From the NCBI RefSeq assembly GCF_047730075.1, contig NZ_CP159831.1, positions 2,604,001 through 2,668,000 on the forward strand: a DNA stretch of 64,000 nucleotides. The letters are read 5' to 3'. Numbering within the stretch: the stretch's first letter is position 1; the number at the start of each line of letters is the position of its first letter. Source of the DNA: Njordibacter sp905182035 (lineage in GTDB: Bacteria; Pseudomonadota; Gammaproteobacteria; Pseudomonadales; Balneatricaceae). The position numbers and the translations under genes were made by a program. Under the pieces are notes generated by a model. It made no database searches, was not told where the DNA came from, and was given only the letters and a program-made list of their open reading frames with translations. Shown here one piece after another: positions 1-9,386 of the stretch.

Positions 1-1703
1 CGGATCTTATCTTGATCGATCTTGATAGTTTTCATAGTGGGTGCGTTGTCGTTCAACTCAGCGCGAGGTGTAGCGATAACCTTGTTCATTTCGTCCAAGA
101 TATGGATACGTGCATCGTGTGCTTGCTCTAGAGCAATTTCCATAATCTCTTCGGTGACGCCTTGGATTTTGATGTCCATTTGCAGAGCAGTGATGCCTGC
201 AGCAGAACCAGCTACTTTAAAATCCATGTCGCCCAAGTGATCTTCATCACCCAATATGTCCGTCAATACGGCAAAACCAGCATCTTCTTTGATCAAACCC
301 ATGGCGATACCAGCAACAGGGGCTTTAATCGGCACACCAGCGTCCATAAGCGCTAGGGAAGCACCGCATACAGAAGCCATGGAGCTAGAACCGTTAGATT
401 CAGTAATTTCTGAAACCACACGGATGGTGTACGGGAAGTCTTCTTGGCTTGGCAACATGGCTTGGATGCCACGACGAGCCAAACGACCATGTCCAATCTC
501 ACGACGGCCAGGGCCCATGAAACGGCCTGTTTCGCCTACGGAATAGCTTGGGAAGTTGTAGTGCAACATAAACGGATCTTTACGTGAGCCTTCTAGGGCG
601 TCAATGATCTGCTGGTCACGGCTAGTACCAAGAGTAGCTACAACAATAGACTGAGTTTCACCACGAGTGAACAATGAAGAACCGTGAGCCTTAGCCAATG
701 TACCAATTTCTACATTGATACCACGTACAGTCTTGTTATCACGGCCGTCAATACGTGGCTCGCCTGCAACTGCGCGTGAACGTACAGTGTGCTTTTCTAG
801 CTTGCTCACCATGCTTAATACGTCAGACTTAGAAGGTGCAGCTTCGTCATCGCTACATAGGGCAGCAACAGCTTGCGCCTTAACTTCACCTAAACGCGTG
901 TAACGGTCCATTTTATCGCTTAGTTGGTAAGCTTCGCCAACAGCATCGCCAACGGCAGCAGTGACAGCAGACTTAAGCGCTGCATCTTCTTCAGCAGCAA
1001 CCCAATCCCAAGTAGGCTTGGCAGCTTCTGATGCAAATTCGCCTATCGCCTTAACCACAGCTTGCATTTCATCATGGGCAAAAAGAACAGCGCCCAGCAT
1101 CACGTCTTCGCTTAATTCTTTGGCTTCTGATTCAACCATCAACACGGCGTCAGCAGTACCAGCAACCACCATGTCTAGATCAGATGTGGCTTGGGCTTCA
1201 AAGCTTGGGTTAAGTTGGTAGCCAGCGTCGTCAGAGTATGAGACACGTGCAGCACCAATTGGGCCCGCAAAAGGAATGCCAGAGATGGCTAAAGCAGCAG
1301 ATGTGCCGATCAAAGCAGCAATATCTGTGTCGTTTTGCTTATCAGCAGACATAACAGTACAAATAACCTGTACTTCGTTCATGAAACCCTTAGGGAACAA
1401 TGGACGAATTGGACGGTCGATCAAGCGGCTAGTTAGCGTCTCTTTTTCAGATGGACGCGCTTCACGCTTAAAGAAACCACCAGGGATCTTACCTACAGCG
1501 TAAGTCTTTTCTTGGTAGTGTACAGAAAGTGGGAAGAAACCTTGATCAGGCTTAGCTTTTTTAGAACCAACAACAGCAACCAATACTTGGATAGCGTCAT
1601 CGATAGTGACAAGTACAGCACCAGAAGCTTGACGTGCAATACGGCCAGTTTCTAACGTTACGGTTTGTTCACCGTATTGAAATGTTTTGGTAATGACAGA
1701 CAT
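1..1703 (-). CDS. pnp: Polyribonucleotide nucleotidyltransferase (PNPase), 3' end cut by window edge
   Basis: PNPase degrades RNA 3'-to-5' by phosphorolysis and is a partner of the RNase E degradosome in gammaproteobacteria. About 567 residues of a usual ~700 are present, reading leftwards from ATG at 1703. Both RNase PH-like domains are visible: the first contains DRPIRPLFPKGF, the second contains SEITESNGSSSMASVCGAS. The metal-binding stretch GDEDHLGDMDFK lies near residues 480-494. The frame leaves the window at MKTIKIDQDKIR, just before the KH domain, so the KH and S1 domains lie outside. It follows rpsO, as in E. coli and Pseudomonas, and a terminator and a long hairpin precede it. Confidence 0.97.
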   Translation of the reverse strand, partial: MSVITKTFQYGEQTVTLETGRIARQASGAVLVTIDDAIQVLVAVVGSKKAKPDQGFFPLSVHYQEKTYAVGKIPGGFFKREARPSEKETLTSRLIDRPIRPLFPKGFMNEVQVICTVMSADKQNDTDIAALIGTSAALAISGIPFAGPIGAARVSYSDDAGYQLNPSFEAQATSDLDMVVAGTADAVLMVESEAKELSEDVMLGAVLFAHDEMQAVVKAIGEFASEAAKPTWDWVAAEEDAALKSAVTAAVGDAVGEAYQLSDKMDRYTRLGEVKAQAVAALCSDDEAAPSKSDVLSMVSKLEKHTVRSRAVAGEPRIDGRDNKTVRGINVEIGTLAKAHGSSLFTRGETQSIVVATLGTSRDQQIIDALEGSRKDPFMLHYNFPSYSVGETGRFMGPGRREIGHGRLARRGIQAMLPSQEDFPYTIRVVSEITESNGSSSMASVCGASLALMDAGVPIKAPVAGIAMGLIKEDAGFAVLTDILGDEDHLGDMDFKVAGSAAGITALQMDIKIQGVTEEIMEIALEQAHDARIHILDEMNKVIATPRAELNDNAPTMKTIKIDQDKI

Positions 1704-1847
1704 ATGTATCTCCATAAAATAAAGAATCTGCAATCAAATGAGCGATCTAATCCACCAGTACACTTATTGACTCGGTTTAGGCTTAAACCTACCTACGACA
1801 CCAAGCCAATAAGAGTACGGGCCGACCCTCTCCTATTGCTTACAGTC

Positions 1848-1887
1848 AAAACAATAAAGGCTAAGTAACCAAAAGATTACCTAGCCT
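1848..1887 (-). terminator. Rho-independent terminator/attenuator between rpsO and pnp
   Basis: On the minus strand an 11-bp stem (AGGCUAGGUAA with UUACUUAGCCU, one G-U pair, 8-nt loop) is followed by UUAUUGUUUU. It lies after rpsO and before pnp. In E. coli partial termination and RNase III processing in this interval uncouple the two genes, and the same use is inferred here. Confidence 0.8.
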
Positions 1888-1939
1888 CTATTTGCCACAC
1901 CTAAAAATGCACAGTGCGGCATTTAAATCAGATCTTAAG

Positions 1940-1966
1940 CCTGCTACATTCACCGAATACAGCAGG
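1940..1966 (-). promoter_or_regulatory. Stem-loop in rpsO-pnp intergenic region
   Basis: The transcript can fold into a 12-bp stem with two G-U pairs and a 3-nt loop, starting CCUGCU and ending AGCAGG. It starts 13 nt after the rpsO stop codon and has no U-tract. It is more likely a processing or stability element of the rpsO-pnp mRNA than a terminator. Processing by RNase III is an inference from E. coli. Confidence 0.5.
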
Positions 1967-1979
1967 TTTAAAACTGATT

Positions 1980-2249
1980 TTAGCGGCGTAGACCTAAACG
2001 ACCGATCAACGTAGTATAACGCGCAGCGTCTTTACGATTAAGGTAGTCCAACAGCTTACGACGCTGGTTAACCATACGGATCAAACCACGACGAGAGTGG
2101 TGATCATGGTTATGCTCTTTGAAGTGACCTTGCAGTGCCAAGATGTTCGAAGTTAACAATGCAACTTGAACTTCTGGTGACCCTGTGTCGCCTTCGGCAG
2201 TTTGGTAATCTGCTACAACAGCAGCTTTTTCAACGGCAGTTAGAGCCAT
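1980..2249 (-). CDS. rpsO: 30S ribosomal protein S15
   Basis: S15 is a primary 16S rRNA-binding protein of the 30S platform. The protein has 89 residues, the standard length, and ends in the typical YTTLIGRLGLRR. The rRNA-contacting segment HNHDHHSRRGL is present around residues 45-55. It lies between truB and pnp on the minus strand, as in E. coli and Pseudomonas. Translational self-repression by an mRNA pseudoknot is known in E. coli, but I did not verify such a fold here. Confidence 0.98.
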   Translation of the reverse strand: MALTAVEKAAVVADYQTAEGDTGSPEVQVALLTSNILALQGHFKEHNHDHHSRRGLIRMVNQRRKLLDYLNRKDAARYTTLIGRLGLRR

Positions 2250-2354
2250 GGTAATTCTCCAATCATTAATATGCCCACTAGTCTCATAAATGAGGGGCTA
2301 GGGCTACGTTAGTGTTCACACCGTGCATATTTACAGCGGAACTTCAATAAAGGC

Positions 2355-3332
2355 CTAAGTGCTCATTAAGCGTTTAGCTTTTAAGCGACCTTCTTGTTGC
2401 ACTTCGGCTAAACCAATAAAGGCATTCGCATCGGTAACATGTGAGCTATACACTCGCACCACATCAAGTTCAGCGAAGTCAGTGGCATGGTCTATAACCT
2501 TACCTTGCTGCAACGACTCAATTTCATGGGCGGCCAATTGTACAGCATTTAATGATAAAACGGCAGTATCTGCCGGCATTAATAGCGTATCTAGGATTGT
2601 AAAGGCAGGAGTAATGTCGGGCCACTTGCCTTCTTCTACCAACTGGTCCTTAGTTGCCTCGTCAATGATGGCTTGCAAATCTTCTAAAGTGACCATTTGC
2701 TCGGCCACAAAAGGCCCTGCCTGCAAGCGCTTGAGCTGCGCTACATGAGCACCACAGCCTAGTGCCAATCCCAAATCTTCCACAATACTACGAATATATG
2801 TGCCTTTGGTACAACTGATGTCCATCTGCACTTGGGCATTTTTAAAATTCAACAGTTCTAATTTGTGAATGGTCACTTGCCGTGGTTTAACTTCCACTGT
2901 TTTACCCGCCCGAGCTAACTTATATAAGGGCTGCCCTTGATGCTTAAGAGCTGAAAACATGGAAGGCACTTGGCTAATAAGGCCACGAAATTGTGGCAAC
3001 TGGGCTTCTACATCGGCCAAAGTGATATGGTCACAAGGTTTGGTTTCCAAAATCTTACCTTCGGCATCACTTGAATCAGTGCGCACACCAAGCTGACCAA
3101 TAGTTTGGTAACGTTTGTCAGAGTCCAGGAGAAACTGGCTGAACTTAGTAGCCTCACCTAGGCAAATAGGCAGCAAGCCCGTTGCTAGAGGATCTAACGA
3201 GCCGGTGTGGCCCGCTTTACGGGCCCCAAACATCCGCTTAACACGCTGTAAGGCATGATTTGAACTCATACCTGTGGGTTTATCTAAAATAAGAATGCCG
3301 CTTACTTCACGGCCTTTCGGTTGACGAGCCAC
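2355..3332 (-). CDS. truB: tRNA pseudouridine(55) synthase TruB
   Basis: TruB makes pseudouridine 55 in the T-loop of tRNAs. The catalytic aspartate is D47 within GHTGSLDPLATG, and KRYQTIGQLGVRTDSSDAEG follows in the normal place. At 325 residues it is close to the family length, with a C-terminal PUA-like region. The start is GTG at 3332, only 6 bp after the rbfA stop codon, which implies translational coupling. The order infB-rbfA-truB-rpsO is standard. Confidence 0.97.
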   Translation of the reverse strand: MARQPKGREVSGILILDKPTGMSSNHALQRVKRMFGARKAGHTGSLDPLATGLLPICLGEATKFSQFLLDSDKRYQTIGQLGVRTDSSDAEGKILETKPCDHITLADVEAQLPQFRGLISQVPSMFSALKHQGQPLYKLARAGKTVEVKPRQVTIHKLELLNFKNAQVQMDISCTKGTYIRSIVEDLGLALGCGAHVAQLKRLQAGPFVAEQMVTLEDLQAIIDEATKDQLVEEGKWPDITPAFTILDTLLMPADTAVLSLNAVQLAAHEIESLQQGKVIDHATDFAELDVVRVYSSHVTDANAFIGLAEVQQEGRLKAKRLMST

Positions 3333-3338
3333 TAGTGC

Positions 3339-3725
3339 TTATTCAGCATTAGTGTCTTGCTCTGGGTCCGAAGCCCTAGCTTGGTCAATTAGGTTACTAA
3401 GGTAATTACCACGTGACAAACTGTCGTCAAAATGAAACCTCAGAGTCGGTACAATACGTAGTTTCATACGCTGGCCTAGTTGGCTACGTAAAAACCCTGA
3501 GGCATTGTTAAGAGCCTTAACGGATTCTGTAATCTCTTGCGTGTCTTCGCCACCATTTAAAATGGTGACAAATACCTTAGCGTGAGACAGATCACGGGAT
3601 ACTTCTACAGCACTCACTGTCGCCATACCCACGCGAGGATCTTTCACCTCACGCTGGATTAGGGCTGCTAGCTCACGCTGAATTTGGTCTGCCACACGCT
3701 GGGTACGGCTATATTCTTGTGCCAT
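3339..3725 (-). CDS. rbfA: 30S ribosome-binding factor A
   Basis: RbfA is a small KH-fold protein that binds immature 30S subunits and helps 16S 5'-end maturation and cold adaptation. It has 128 residues beginning MAQEYSRTQRVADQIQRELA. The segment VEVSRDLSHAKVFVT matches the family core, as does LRIVPTLRFHFDDSL. It lies 9 bp downstream of infB and 6 bp upstream of truB in the same operon. Confidence 0.96.
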   Translation of the reverse strand: MAQEYSRTQRVADQIQRELAALIQREVKDPRVGMATVSAVEVSRDLSHAKVFVTILNGGEDTQEITESVKALNNASGFLRSQLGQRMKLRIVPTLRFHFDDSLSRGNYLSNLIDQARASDPEQDTNAE

Positions 3726-3734
3726 GATCCGCCC

Positions 3735-6251
3735 TTACAAGCTACGCTCAACTTCGACAGTGTCGAATACTTCAATTTGGTCACCAACACGAACGTCGTT
3801 GTAGCTCTTCACACCGATACCACACTCAATACCATTGCGAACTTCCGCAACAGCATCTTTGTGACGACGTAAGGATTCCAACTCACCTTCGTAAATAACC
3901 ACGTTATCTCGTAATACACGGATAGGCTTGCTACGATGCACCGCGCCTTCAGTAACCATACAGCCAGCAATCTGGCCCAACTTAGGCGAACGGAAGACTT
4001 CACGTACTTCTGCAATACCAACAATGGTTTCGCGTAATTCAGGCGCTAACATACCGGAAAGAGCAGCCTTAACATCGTTAATGATGTCGTAGATTACGCT
4101 GTAGTAACGTAGATCAATACCTTCTTTCTCGATAAGAGCCTTGGCTGGCGTATCAGCACGAACGTTAAAACCAAAGATCACAGCGTTTGATGCCACAGCA
4201 AGGTTAACATCAGACTCAGCGATACCACCTACTCCGCTGGATACAACCTGCACCTTAACTTCTTCCGTACCAATATCCATTAGGGAGCTAGTTAAAGCTT
4301 CCAAAGAACCACGTACGTCGGTCTTAAGTACAACGTTTAATACAGAGGCTTGGTTCTTACCCATATTCTCAAACATAGCATCCAATTTAGATGCTTGTTG
4401 ACGAGCAAGCTTCACATCGCGGTACTTACCTTGACGGAACAAGGCTACTTCACGGGCTTTCTTTTCGTCTGCAACCACGGCGAAATCTTCACCGGAATCA
4501 GGGGTGCCACCTAAACCGAGAATTTCTACGGGAATAGAAGGGCCAGCACTGTCAATAGGCTTTCCATTTTCGTCTAACATAGCTCGAACACGACCAAACT
4601 GTTGGCCGGCTAGAACGATATCACCTTTCTTCAAGGTGCCGTTTTGAATCAATATAGTAGCTACAGAACCACGGCCTTTATCAAGGCGCGCTTCAACCAC
4701 AACACCTTTGGCTGGCGCCTCTGGCACTGCTGTAAGCTCTAACACCTCTGCTTCTAGCAATACGGCGTCTAGCAATGCTTCGATGCCTTCGCCAGTCTTA
4801 GCTGATACTGGGATAAACTGAGTTACACCACCCCAGTCTTCCGGCACAACTTCACGACTAGACAACTCTGTCTTCACTCGATCTGGATCTGCGCCTTCTT
4901 TGTCCATTTTATTTATCGCAACAATCAAAGGTACGCCAGCAGCTTTAGCATGCTGAACCGCTTCTTCAGTTTGTGGCATCACACCATCATCTGCAGCAAC
5001 TACCAAGATAACAATGTCAGTTGCCTTAGCGCCACGGGCACGCATCGCTGTAAACGCAGCGTGTCCAGGAGTATCTAAGAAAGTAACCATGCCTTTGTCA
5101 GTTTCTACGTGGTAAGCACCAATGTGCTGTGTAATGCCGCCAGATTCACCCGACGCAACTTTAGTGGAACGAATACTATCCAATAGGGATGTTTTACCGT
5201 GGTCAACGTGGCCCATTACCGTCACAACTGGGGCACGAGCAATTTCTTTGCCTTCGTAATTAATGCTTTCGACAACTTCTGTTTCGATTGCATCATCCAT
5301 CACCAATCTCGCTGTATGACCCATTTCTTCAACAACAATAGTCGCTGTATCTTGGTCAATGACTTGGTTGATGGTTGCCATTGCACCCATATTAAACATG
5401 ACTTTAATGACTTCGGCAGCCTTCACGTTCATCCGCTGAGCTAAATCAGCCACAGTGATGGATTCAGGCAAGTTCACTTCATAAACTACCTTTTCTGTAG
5501 GCACTTCAAAAGCATGTTCACCGTTACCAGAGCGCTTAGGCGCAGCCAGTTTGCCTTTGTTTCGTGCGCCTTTACCACGGCTGCGGTCATCGCGTCCGCT
5601 AGACATACGGCCCTTACCTTTGCCCTTACCTGCGGGTGCACCACCACGGGGCTTATCAGGGGAAGTGAACGTCTTTTGGTGAGCGGGCTTCTTTTTAGCA
5701 TCTTCAGCCGCTTTTTGACGAGCCACCTCAGCATTTGCAGCCACTTTAGCTGCTGCGTCCACTTCTGCTTTGACCTTAACTTGATCATCTGCTTCGTTTT
5801 GAACAACCGTATTTGTGGCTACACTTGCTGCCGTTTCAGCTACAGACTTAACATCAGCTTCCACCTTTACTTGGGCCACTTCGCCAGCTTTATCGGCTAC
5901 CAACTCAGCTGTTTCCGCCTCAATTACAACCGACTGATCGCCTTCTTCAGCTTTAACGTAGGTGCGCTTTTTACGTACTTCAACGTTAACGGTGCGTTTG
6001 CCTGCTGTACCAGAAACTTTTAACGTACTTGTTGTCTTGCGACGCAAAGTAATTTTCTTAGGGCCATCAGCGTTATCACCTTCTCCACCGTGGGACTTTT
6101 GCAAGTGCGATAAAAGCGACTTACGCTCTTCGTCTGATACTGCGTCTGTAGCCGCACGCCGGGTAAGGCCTGCTTCTTCCATTTGGTTCAGCAATCGCTC
6201 AACCGGAACACCTACCGTTTCGGCTAAGGTGTTGACAGTTTGGTCTGTCAT
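3735..6251 (-). CDS. infB: Translation initiation factor IF-2
   Basis: IF-2 is the GTPase that brings initiator tRNA to the 30S subunit and promotes subunit joining. It has 838 residues. An IF2N domain (MTDQTVNTLAETVGVPVERL) is followed by a long Lys/Ala/Glu-rich linker, a second IF2N-like segment, then the G domain with GHVDHGKTS near residue 345, DTPGHAAF and NKMDKEGAD, and domains II-IV. The ATG at 6251 is chosen because AGGAG lies 9 nt upstream; an in-frame ATG two codons earlier sits only 3 nt from that site. It is 31 bp after nusA. Confidence 0.97.
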   Translation of the reverse strand: MTDQTVNTLAETVGVPVERLLNQMEEAGLTRRAATDAVSDEERKSLLSHLQKSHGGEGDNADGPKKITLRRKTTSTLKVSGTAGKRTVNVEVRKKRTYVKAEEGDQSVVIEAETAELVADKAGEVAQVKVEADVKSVAETAASVATNTVVQNEADDQVKVKAEVDAAAKVAANAEVARQKAAEDAKKKPAHQKTFTSPDKPRGGAPAGKGKGKGRMSSGRDDRSRGKGARNKGKLAAPKRSGNGEHAFEVPTEKVVYEVNLPESITVADLAQRMNVKAAEVIKVMFNMGAMATINQVIDQDTATIVVEEMGHTARLVMDDAIETEVVESINYEGKEIARAPVVTVMGHVDHGKTSLLDSIRSTKVASGESGGITQHIGAYHVETDKGMVTFLDTPGHAAFTAMRARGAKATDIVILVVAADDGVMPQTEEAVQHAKAAGVPLIVAINKMDKEGADPDRVKTELSSREVVPEDWGGVTQFIPVSAKTGEGIEALLDAVLLEAEVLELTAVPEAPAKGVVVEARLDKGRGSVATILIQNGTLKKGDIVLAGQQFGRVRAMLDENGKPIDSAGPSIPVEILGLGGTPDSGEDFAVVADEKKAREVALFRQGKYRDVKLARQQASKLDAMFENMGKNQASVLNVVLKTDVRGSLEALTSSLMDIGTEEVKVQVVSSGVGGIAESDVNLAVASNAVIFGFNVRADTPAKALIEKEGIDLRYYSVIYDIINDVKAALSGMLAPELRETIVGIAEVREVFRSPKLGQIAGCMVTEGAVHRSKPIRVLRDNVVIYEGELESLRRHKDAVAEVRNGIECGIGVKSYNDVRVGDQIEVFDTVEVERSL

Positions 6252-6282
6252 AATCATATTCTCCTGTCGGTCGGGCAATGGT

Positions 6283-7764
6283 TTAAACAAACCAAGGGGC
6301 GCGGGCCGTCATAATTAATTCTGCTGCTTTTTCATCACTCAAGCCTTCGATGTCCGAGATCTCATCAACAGCTTGCTCGGCCAAATGTTCCATGGTTATA
6401 ATGCCACGGCTTGCCAATACAAATGCAAGGTGGGTATCCATACCTTCCATGTCTAGTAGGTCTTGAGCAGGCTCAGATTTATCTAACTGTTCTTCCGCTG
6501 CAAGCGCTTGGTTAAGCAGTTTGTCTTTTGCACGAGTACGGAGTTCTTCAACAATGTCTGCATCTAAGCCTTCAATTGCCAACATTTCATCTAACGGCAC
6601 ATAGGCGATTTCTTCAAGGCTAGCAAAGCCTTCTTCTACCAACATTTCAGCAAAATCCTCATCAATGTCTAAAGCGTCAACAAAAGTCTGTACCACACCA
6701 CCCACTTCGTCTTGTTGCTTAGTGGCGGCATCTTCTTCAGACATTACGTTAATAGTCCACCCGGTCAACTCGGAGGCTAGACGGACGTTTTGGCCATTAC
6801 GGCCAATAGCCATTGCCAAATTCTCATCACTAACAGCAACATCCATCGCGTGGCGGTCTTCATCAACAACGATAGAACTGACTTCTGCAGGAGCCATAGC
6901 ATTGATAACCAACTGCGCGGGATTATCATCCCAAAGCACAATATCAACGCGCTCGTTGTTCAATTCACCAGTAACAGCTTGCACACGCGAACCTCGCATA
7001 CCAACACAAGCGCCAATAGGATCGATACGACCATCGTTAGTCTTCACTGCAATTTTAGCACGGGATCCTGGATCACGGGCGGCTGCACGAATTTCAATAA
7101 CTTGTTCAAAAATCTCTGGCACTTCAATCTTAAAAAGCTCTACCAACATTTGCGGGTCTGTGCGGCTTAAGAAAAGTTGTGGGCCTCGGCTTTCAGTACG
7201 TACCTCAGCCAACAAGGCCCGAACACGATCACCCATGCGGAATGTTTCCCGACCAATCAATTGATCTCGCGCCATCAGCGCTTCTGCATTATTACCTAAA
7301 TCCACAATCACATTGTCACGTGTCACTTTCTTAACACTGCCACTAATGATTTCGCCAATGCGGCCACGGTACAACTCCACTACCTTAGCACGCTCAGCTT
7401 CACGGACCTTTTGCACAATCACTTGCTTAGCAGTTTGTGCTGCAATACGGCCAAACACTTCAGTCGGCAATTCTTCTTGCACGACATCACCTAGCTCAAC
7501 GCCAGGATTAGCCTCTTGAGCATCTTCAAGAATCAACTCAGCCTCTGGATTGGTGTACACCTCATCAGTAACCACAGTCCAACAGCGTGTGGTTGTAGCT
7601 GCGCCTGTTTTGCGGTCGATAGCGACTCTAATATCACTTTCTTCATGGATACGTTTACGTGTTGCAGTAGCTAAGGCTAATTCTATCGCTTCAAAAATAA
7701 CGTCTTTTGACACGTCCTTTTCATTTGAAACAGCTTCTGCCACTAACAGAATTTCTTTATTCAT
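6283..7764 (-). CDS. nusA: Transcription termination/antitermination factor NusA
   Basis: NusA binds RNA polymerase and nascent RNA and modulates pausing, termination and antitermination. It has 493 residues in the usual order: N-terminal RNAP-binding domain, S1 domain, KH domains (PIGACVGMRGSRVQAV and AIGRNGQNVRLAS), and a C-terminal part with two acidic helix-hairpin-helix repeats such as IEGLDADIVEELRTRAKD, typical of gammaproteobacteria. It lies between rimP and infB, the standard rimP-nusA-infB operon. Confidence 0.97.
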   Translation of the reverse strand: MNKEILLVAEAVSNEKDVSKDVIFEAIELALATATRKRIHEESDIRVAIDRKTGAATTTRCWTVVTDEVYTNPEAELILEDAQEANPGVELGDVVQEELPTEVFGRIAAQTAKQVIVQKVREAERAKVVELYRGRIGEIISGSVKKVTRDNVIVDLGNNAEALMARDQLIGRETFRMGDRVRALLAEVRTESRGPQLFLSRTDPQMLVELFKIEVPEIFEQVIEIRAAARDPGSRAKIAVKTNDGRIDPIGACVGMRGSRVQAVTGELNNERVDIVLWDDNPAQLVINAMAPAEVSSIVVDEDRHAMDVAVSDENLAMAIGRNGQNVRLASELTGWTINVMSEEDAATKQQDEVGGVVQTFVDALDIDEDFAEMLVEEGFASLEEIAYVPLDEMLAIEGLDADIVEELRTRAKDKLLNQALAAEEQLDKSEPAQDLLDMEGMDTHLAFVLASRGIITMEHLAEQAVDEISDIEGLSDEKAAELIMTARAPWFV

Positions 7765-7802
7765 TTCAAGCTCTCACTTAATTTGGGCTTATAAAACCGC
7801 GC

Positions 7803-8258
7803 TTAAAAGCGCGGTACAATATTGGCTTTTTCAATGCTGTCAAAAGGCAGCAAATATTCTTCATCATCAATCTGCAATAACACATCATCACCTTCAATGC
7901 CGCTTAGCACACCGGTAAAACGACGCCGACCATCAAAGGCCAAACGCAATTTCAAACTTAATTTTTCACCAATGCTAGCTTGATATTGCTGCAAGCTAAA
8001 CAAGGGGCGATCCAAACCAGGTGATGACACTTCGAGTGTGTACTCTCCGGTAATAGGATCTTCTACATCCATCACTGCAGCAACTTGCCGACTCACGTCT
8101 GCGCACTGCTCCACCCCAATACCTTTGGCATGGTCTATATATACTCGCAAAGTGGTATGACGACCCTGAGATATATATTCGATACCCCAAAGATCACAAC
8201 CACAAGCTGCCACTGCTGGCGCTACTAATGCTTCGATTTGTGCTGCTGCACCTGCCAT
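7803..8258 (-). CDS. rimP: Ribosome maturation factor RimP
   Basis: RimP is required for late 30S assembly. It has 151 residues with the family landmarks LWGIEYISQGRHTTLRVYID near the N-terminus and YTLEVSSPGLDRPL in the middle, and ends in an Sm-like fold. It is the first gene of the rimP-nusA-infB-rbfA-truB-rpsO-pnp run. A strong hairpin with a U-tract lies only about 20 bp upstream, so transcription from the tRNA promoter probably meets a terminator or attenuator before rimP. Confidence 0.95.
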   Translation of the reverse strand: MAGAAAQIEALVAPAVAACGCDLWGIEYISQGRHTTLRVYIDHAKGIGVEQCADVSRQVAAVMDVEDPITGEYTLEVSSPGLDRPLFSLQQYQASIGEKLSLKLRLAFDGRRRFTGVLSGIEGDDVLLQIDDEEYLLPFDSIEKANIVPRF

Positions 8259-8276
8259 TTCAATATCCTAAAACGC

Positions 8277-8306
8277 AAAAAAGCCCCATAAGAGGGGCTT
8301 TTTTTT
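8277..8306 (-). terminator. Rho-independent terminator/attenuator between tRNA-fMet and rimP
   Basis: AAAAAAGCCCC and GGGGCTTTTTT pair around a 6-nt loop, giving a GC core flanked by A- and T-runs. It would end the initiator tRNA transcript or attenuate read-through into rimP. The symmetry also permits function on the plus strand, but no plus-strand gene ends here. Confidence 0.85.
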
Positions 8307-8418
8307 GACTATATGTATTCAGTCTCATAACCACGCTAACTGCGAAATTAAGAACCCCTGAATTACTTCTTTATGACTTTCGCCAAAGGTAAATGCAAAA
8401 AAACAACTACCTGAAAAA

Positions 8419-8495
<77 letters not shown>

Positions 8496-8508
8496 TCAAA
8501 GAGCGCAC

Positions 8509-8537
8509 ATAATATCGATTTACTCCTTACACGTCAA
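8509..8537 (-). promoter_or_regulatory. Sigma-70 promoter of tRNA-fMet
   Basis: On the minus strand TTGACG and TATTAT are separated by exactly 17 bp, five of six consensus bases each, and the -10 ends 13 bp before the mature tRNA 5' end. It could also feed rimP-nusA-infB through the intervening attenuator. Confidence 0.85.
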
Positions 8538-8583
8538 ACACTTATTGCAACTAATTAACAAAAGGCTGCATTTAATCTTGAGC

Positions 8584-9027
8584 CTACCAACTACCTACGT
8601 TGGGCATTGAAATCCAAGGTTCCGTGGGCGCCAGAGCACTCCCAAATTGCAATAATTCGATCGACACATTATCTGGTGACTTTACAAACGCCATATGCCC
8701 ATCACGGGGAGGCCTGTTAATCACAACCCCTGCGTCAATCAAATTTTGACAAAGCTGGTAAATGTCATCAACTTCGTAAGCCAAATGCCCCCAACTTCTA
8801 CCTGTGTTTAATTCTTCATCACCATCCCAATTATGCGTAAGCTCTAATAACGGCGCTTTAGCACCCTCAGCACTCTCCTCATCAAGAGCAGCGGCCAAAA
8901 ACACTAAAGTAAACCGCCCAGACTCATAGTCCGTTCGTTTCACCTCAACGAGGCCCAGCAGATTACACCAAAACTCTAATGAAGCCTTTAAATTTCTTAC
9001 TCTGATCATGGTATGTAGATAACGCAT
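8584..9027 (-). CDS. Glyoxalase I-like protein (VOC family, lactoylglutathione lyase type)
   Basis: This is a 147-residue vicinal-oxygen-chelate protein. The start MRYLHTMIRVRNL closely follows E. coli GloA, and the expected metal ligands are visible: His5, a Glu in LLELTHNWDG, the His of SWGHLAYEVDD and the Glu of NVSIELLQF. The likely reaction converts the methylglyoxal-glutathione hemithioacetal to S-lactoylglutathione in the cytoplasm. The C-terminal tail and middle insertion differ from GloA, so a related VOC function is possible. It begins the accessory segment beyond tRNA-fMet. Confidence 0.8.
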   Translation of the reverse strand: MRYLHTMIRVRNLKASLEFWCNLLGLVEVKRTDYESGRFTLVFLAAALDEESAEGAKAPLLELTHNWDGDEELNTGRSWGHLAYEVDDIYQLCQNLIDAGVVINRPPRDGHMAFVKSPDNVSIELLQFGSALAPTEPWISMPNVGSW

Positions 9028-9086
9028 TTTAAACCCTTTAATGATGGAACTTTAGTCAAGTAAAATATACACATAAAAGAAAGCAG

Positions 9087-9386
9087 TTACACCCCTGGCA
9101 CCAACATAAACGAGCCATACTCTGCATCACTATTATTTATCCTATGCGGCTTGATCGCTTTATATTCTGGGCTTTCTATCGCTTGCGTAGCTTTTGCTAA
9201 GCTTGGAAATTCTACTATGACATGGCGGTCGAACTGACGACCTTCATGATGGCTGGTGCTGCCTGTTAGCACTATAAACGTTCCTTCAAACTGTGCAAAT
9301 ACGTCTGCAACCTTTGCGCTGTAGTTGGTCTTAAAATCGTCCTCATTAGTCATTTTGACGAAAGCAATTAAGTACCCTTTGGACAT
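9087..9386 (-). CDS. DUF1330 family protein
   Basis: This 99-residue protein has the layout of the DUF1330 ferredoxin-like small proteins: GYLIAFVKMTNEDDFKTNY at the start, a central RHVIVEFPSLAKATQAIESPEYKAIK segment split here by a conserved Phe-Pro, and a C-terminal YGSFMLVPGV strand. The biochemical function is unknown. It lies 59 bp upstream of the glyoxalase-like gene on the same strand, and the two may be co-transcribed. Confidence 0.8.
   Translation of the reverse strand: MSKGYLIAFVKMTNEDDFKTNYSAKVADVFAQFEGTFIVLTGSTSHHEGRQFDRHVIVEFPSLAKATQAIESPEYKAIKPHRINNSDAEYGSFMLVPGV

Noticed and set aside
6665..7264. 200-codon open frame on the plus strand
   Set aside because: It is antisense to nusA, Ser/Thr-rich and without any known family; a shadow of the coding strand.
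8277..8306. Use of the GC hairpin as a plus-strand terminator
   Set aside because: No plus-strand gene ends before it; the tRNA-fMet minus-strand transcript explains it.
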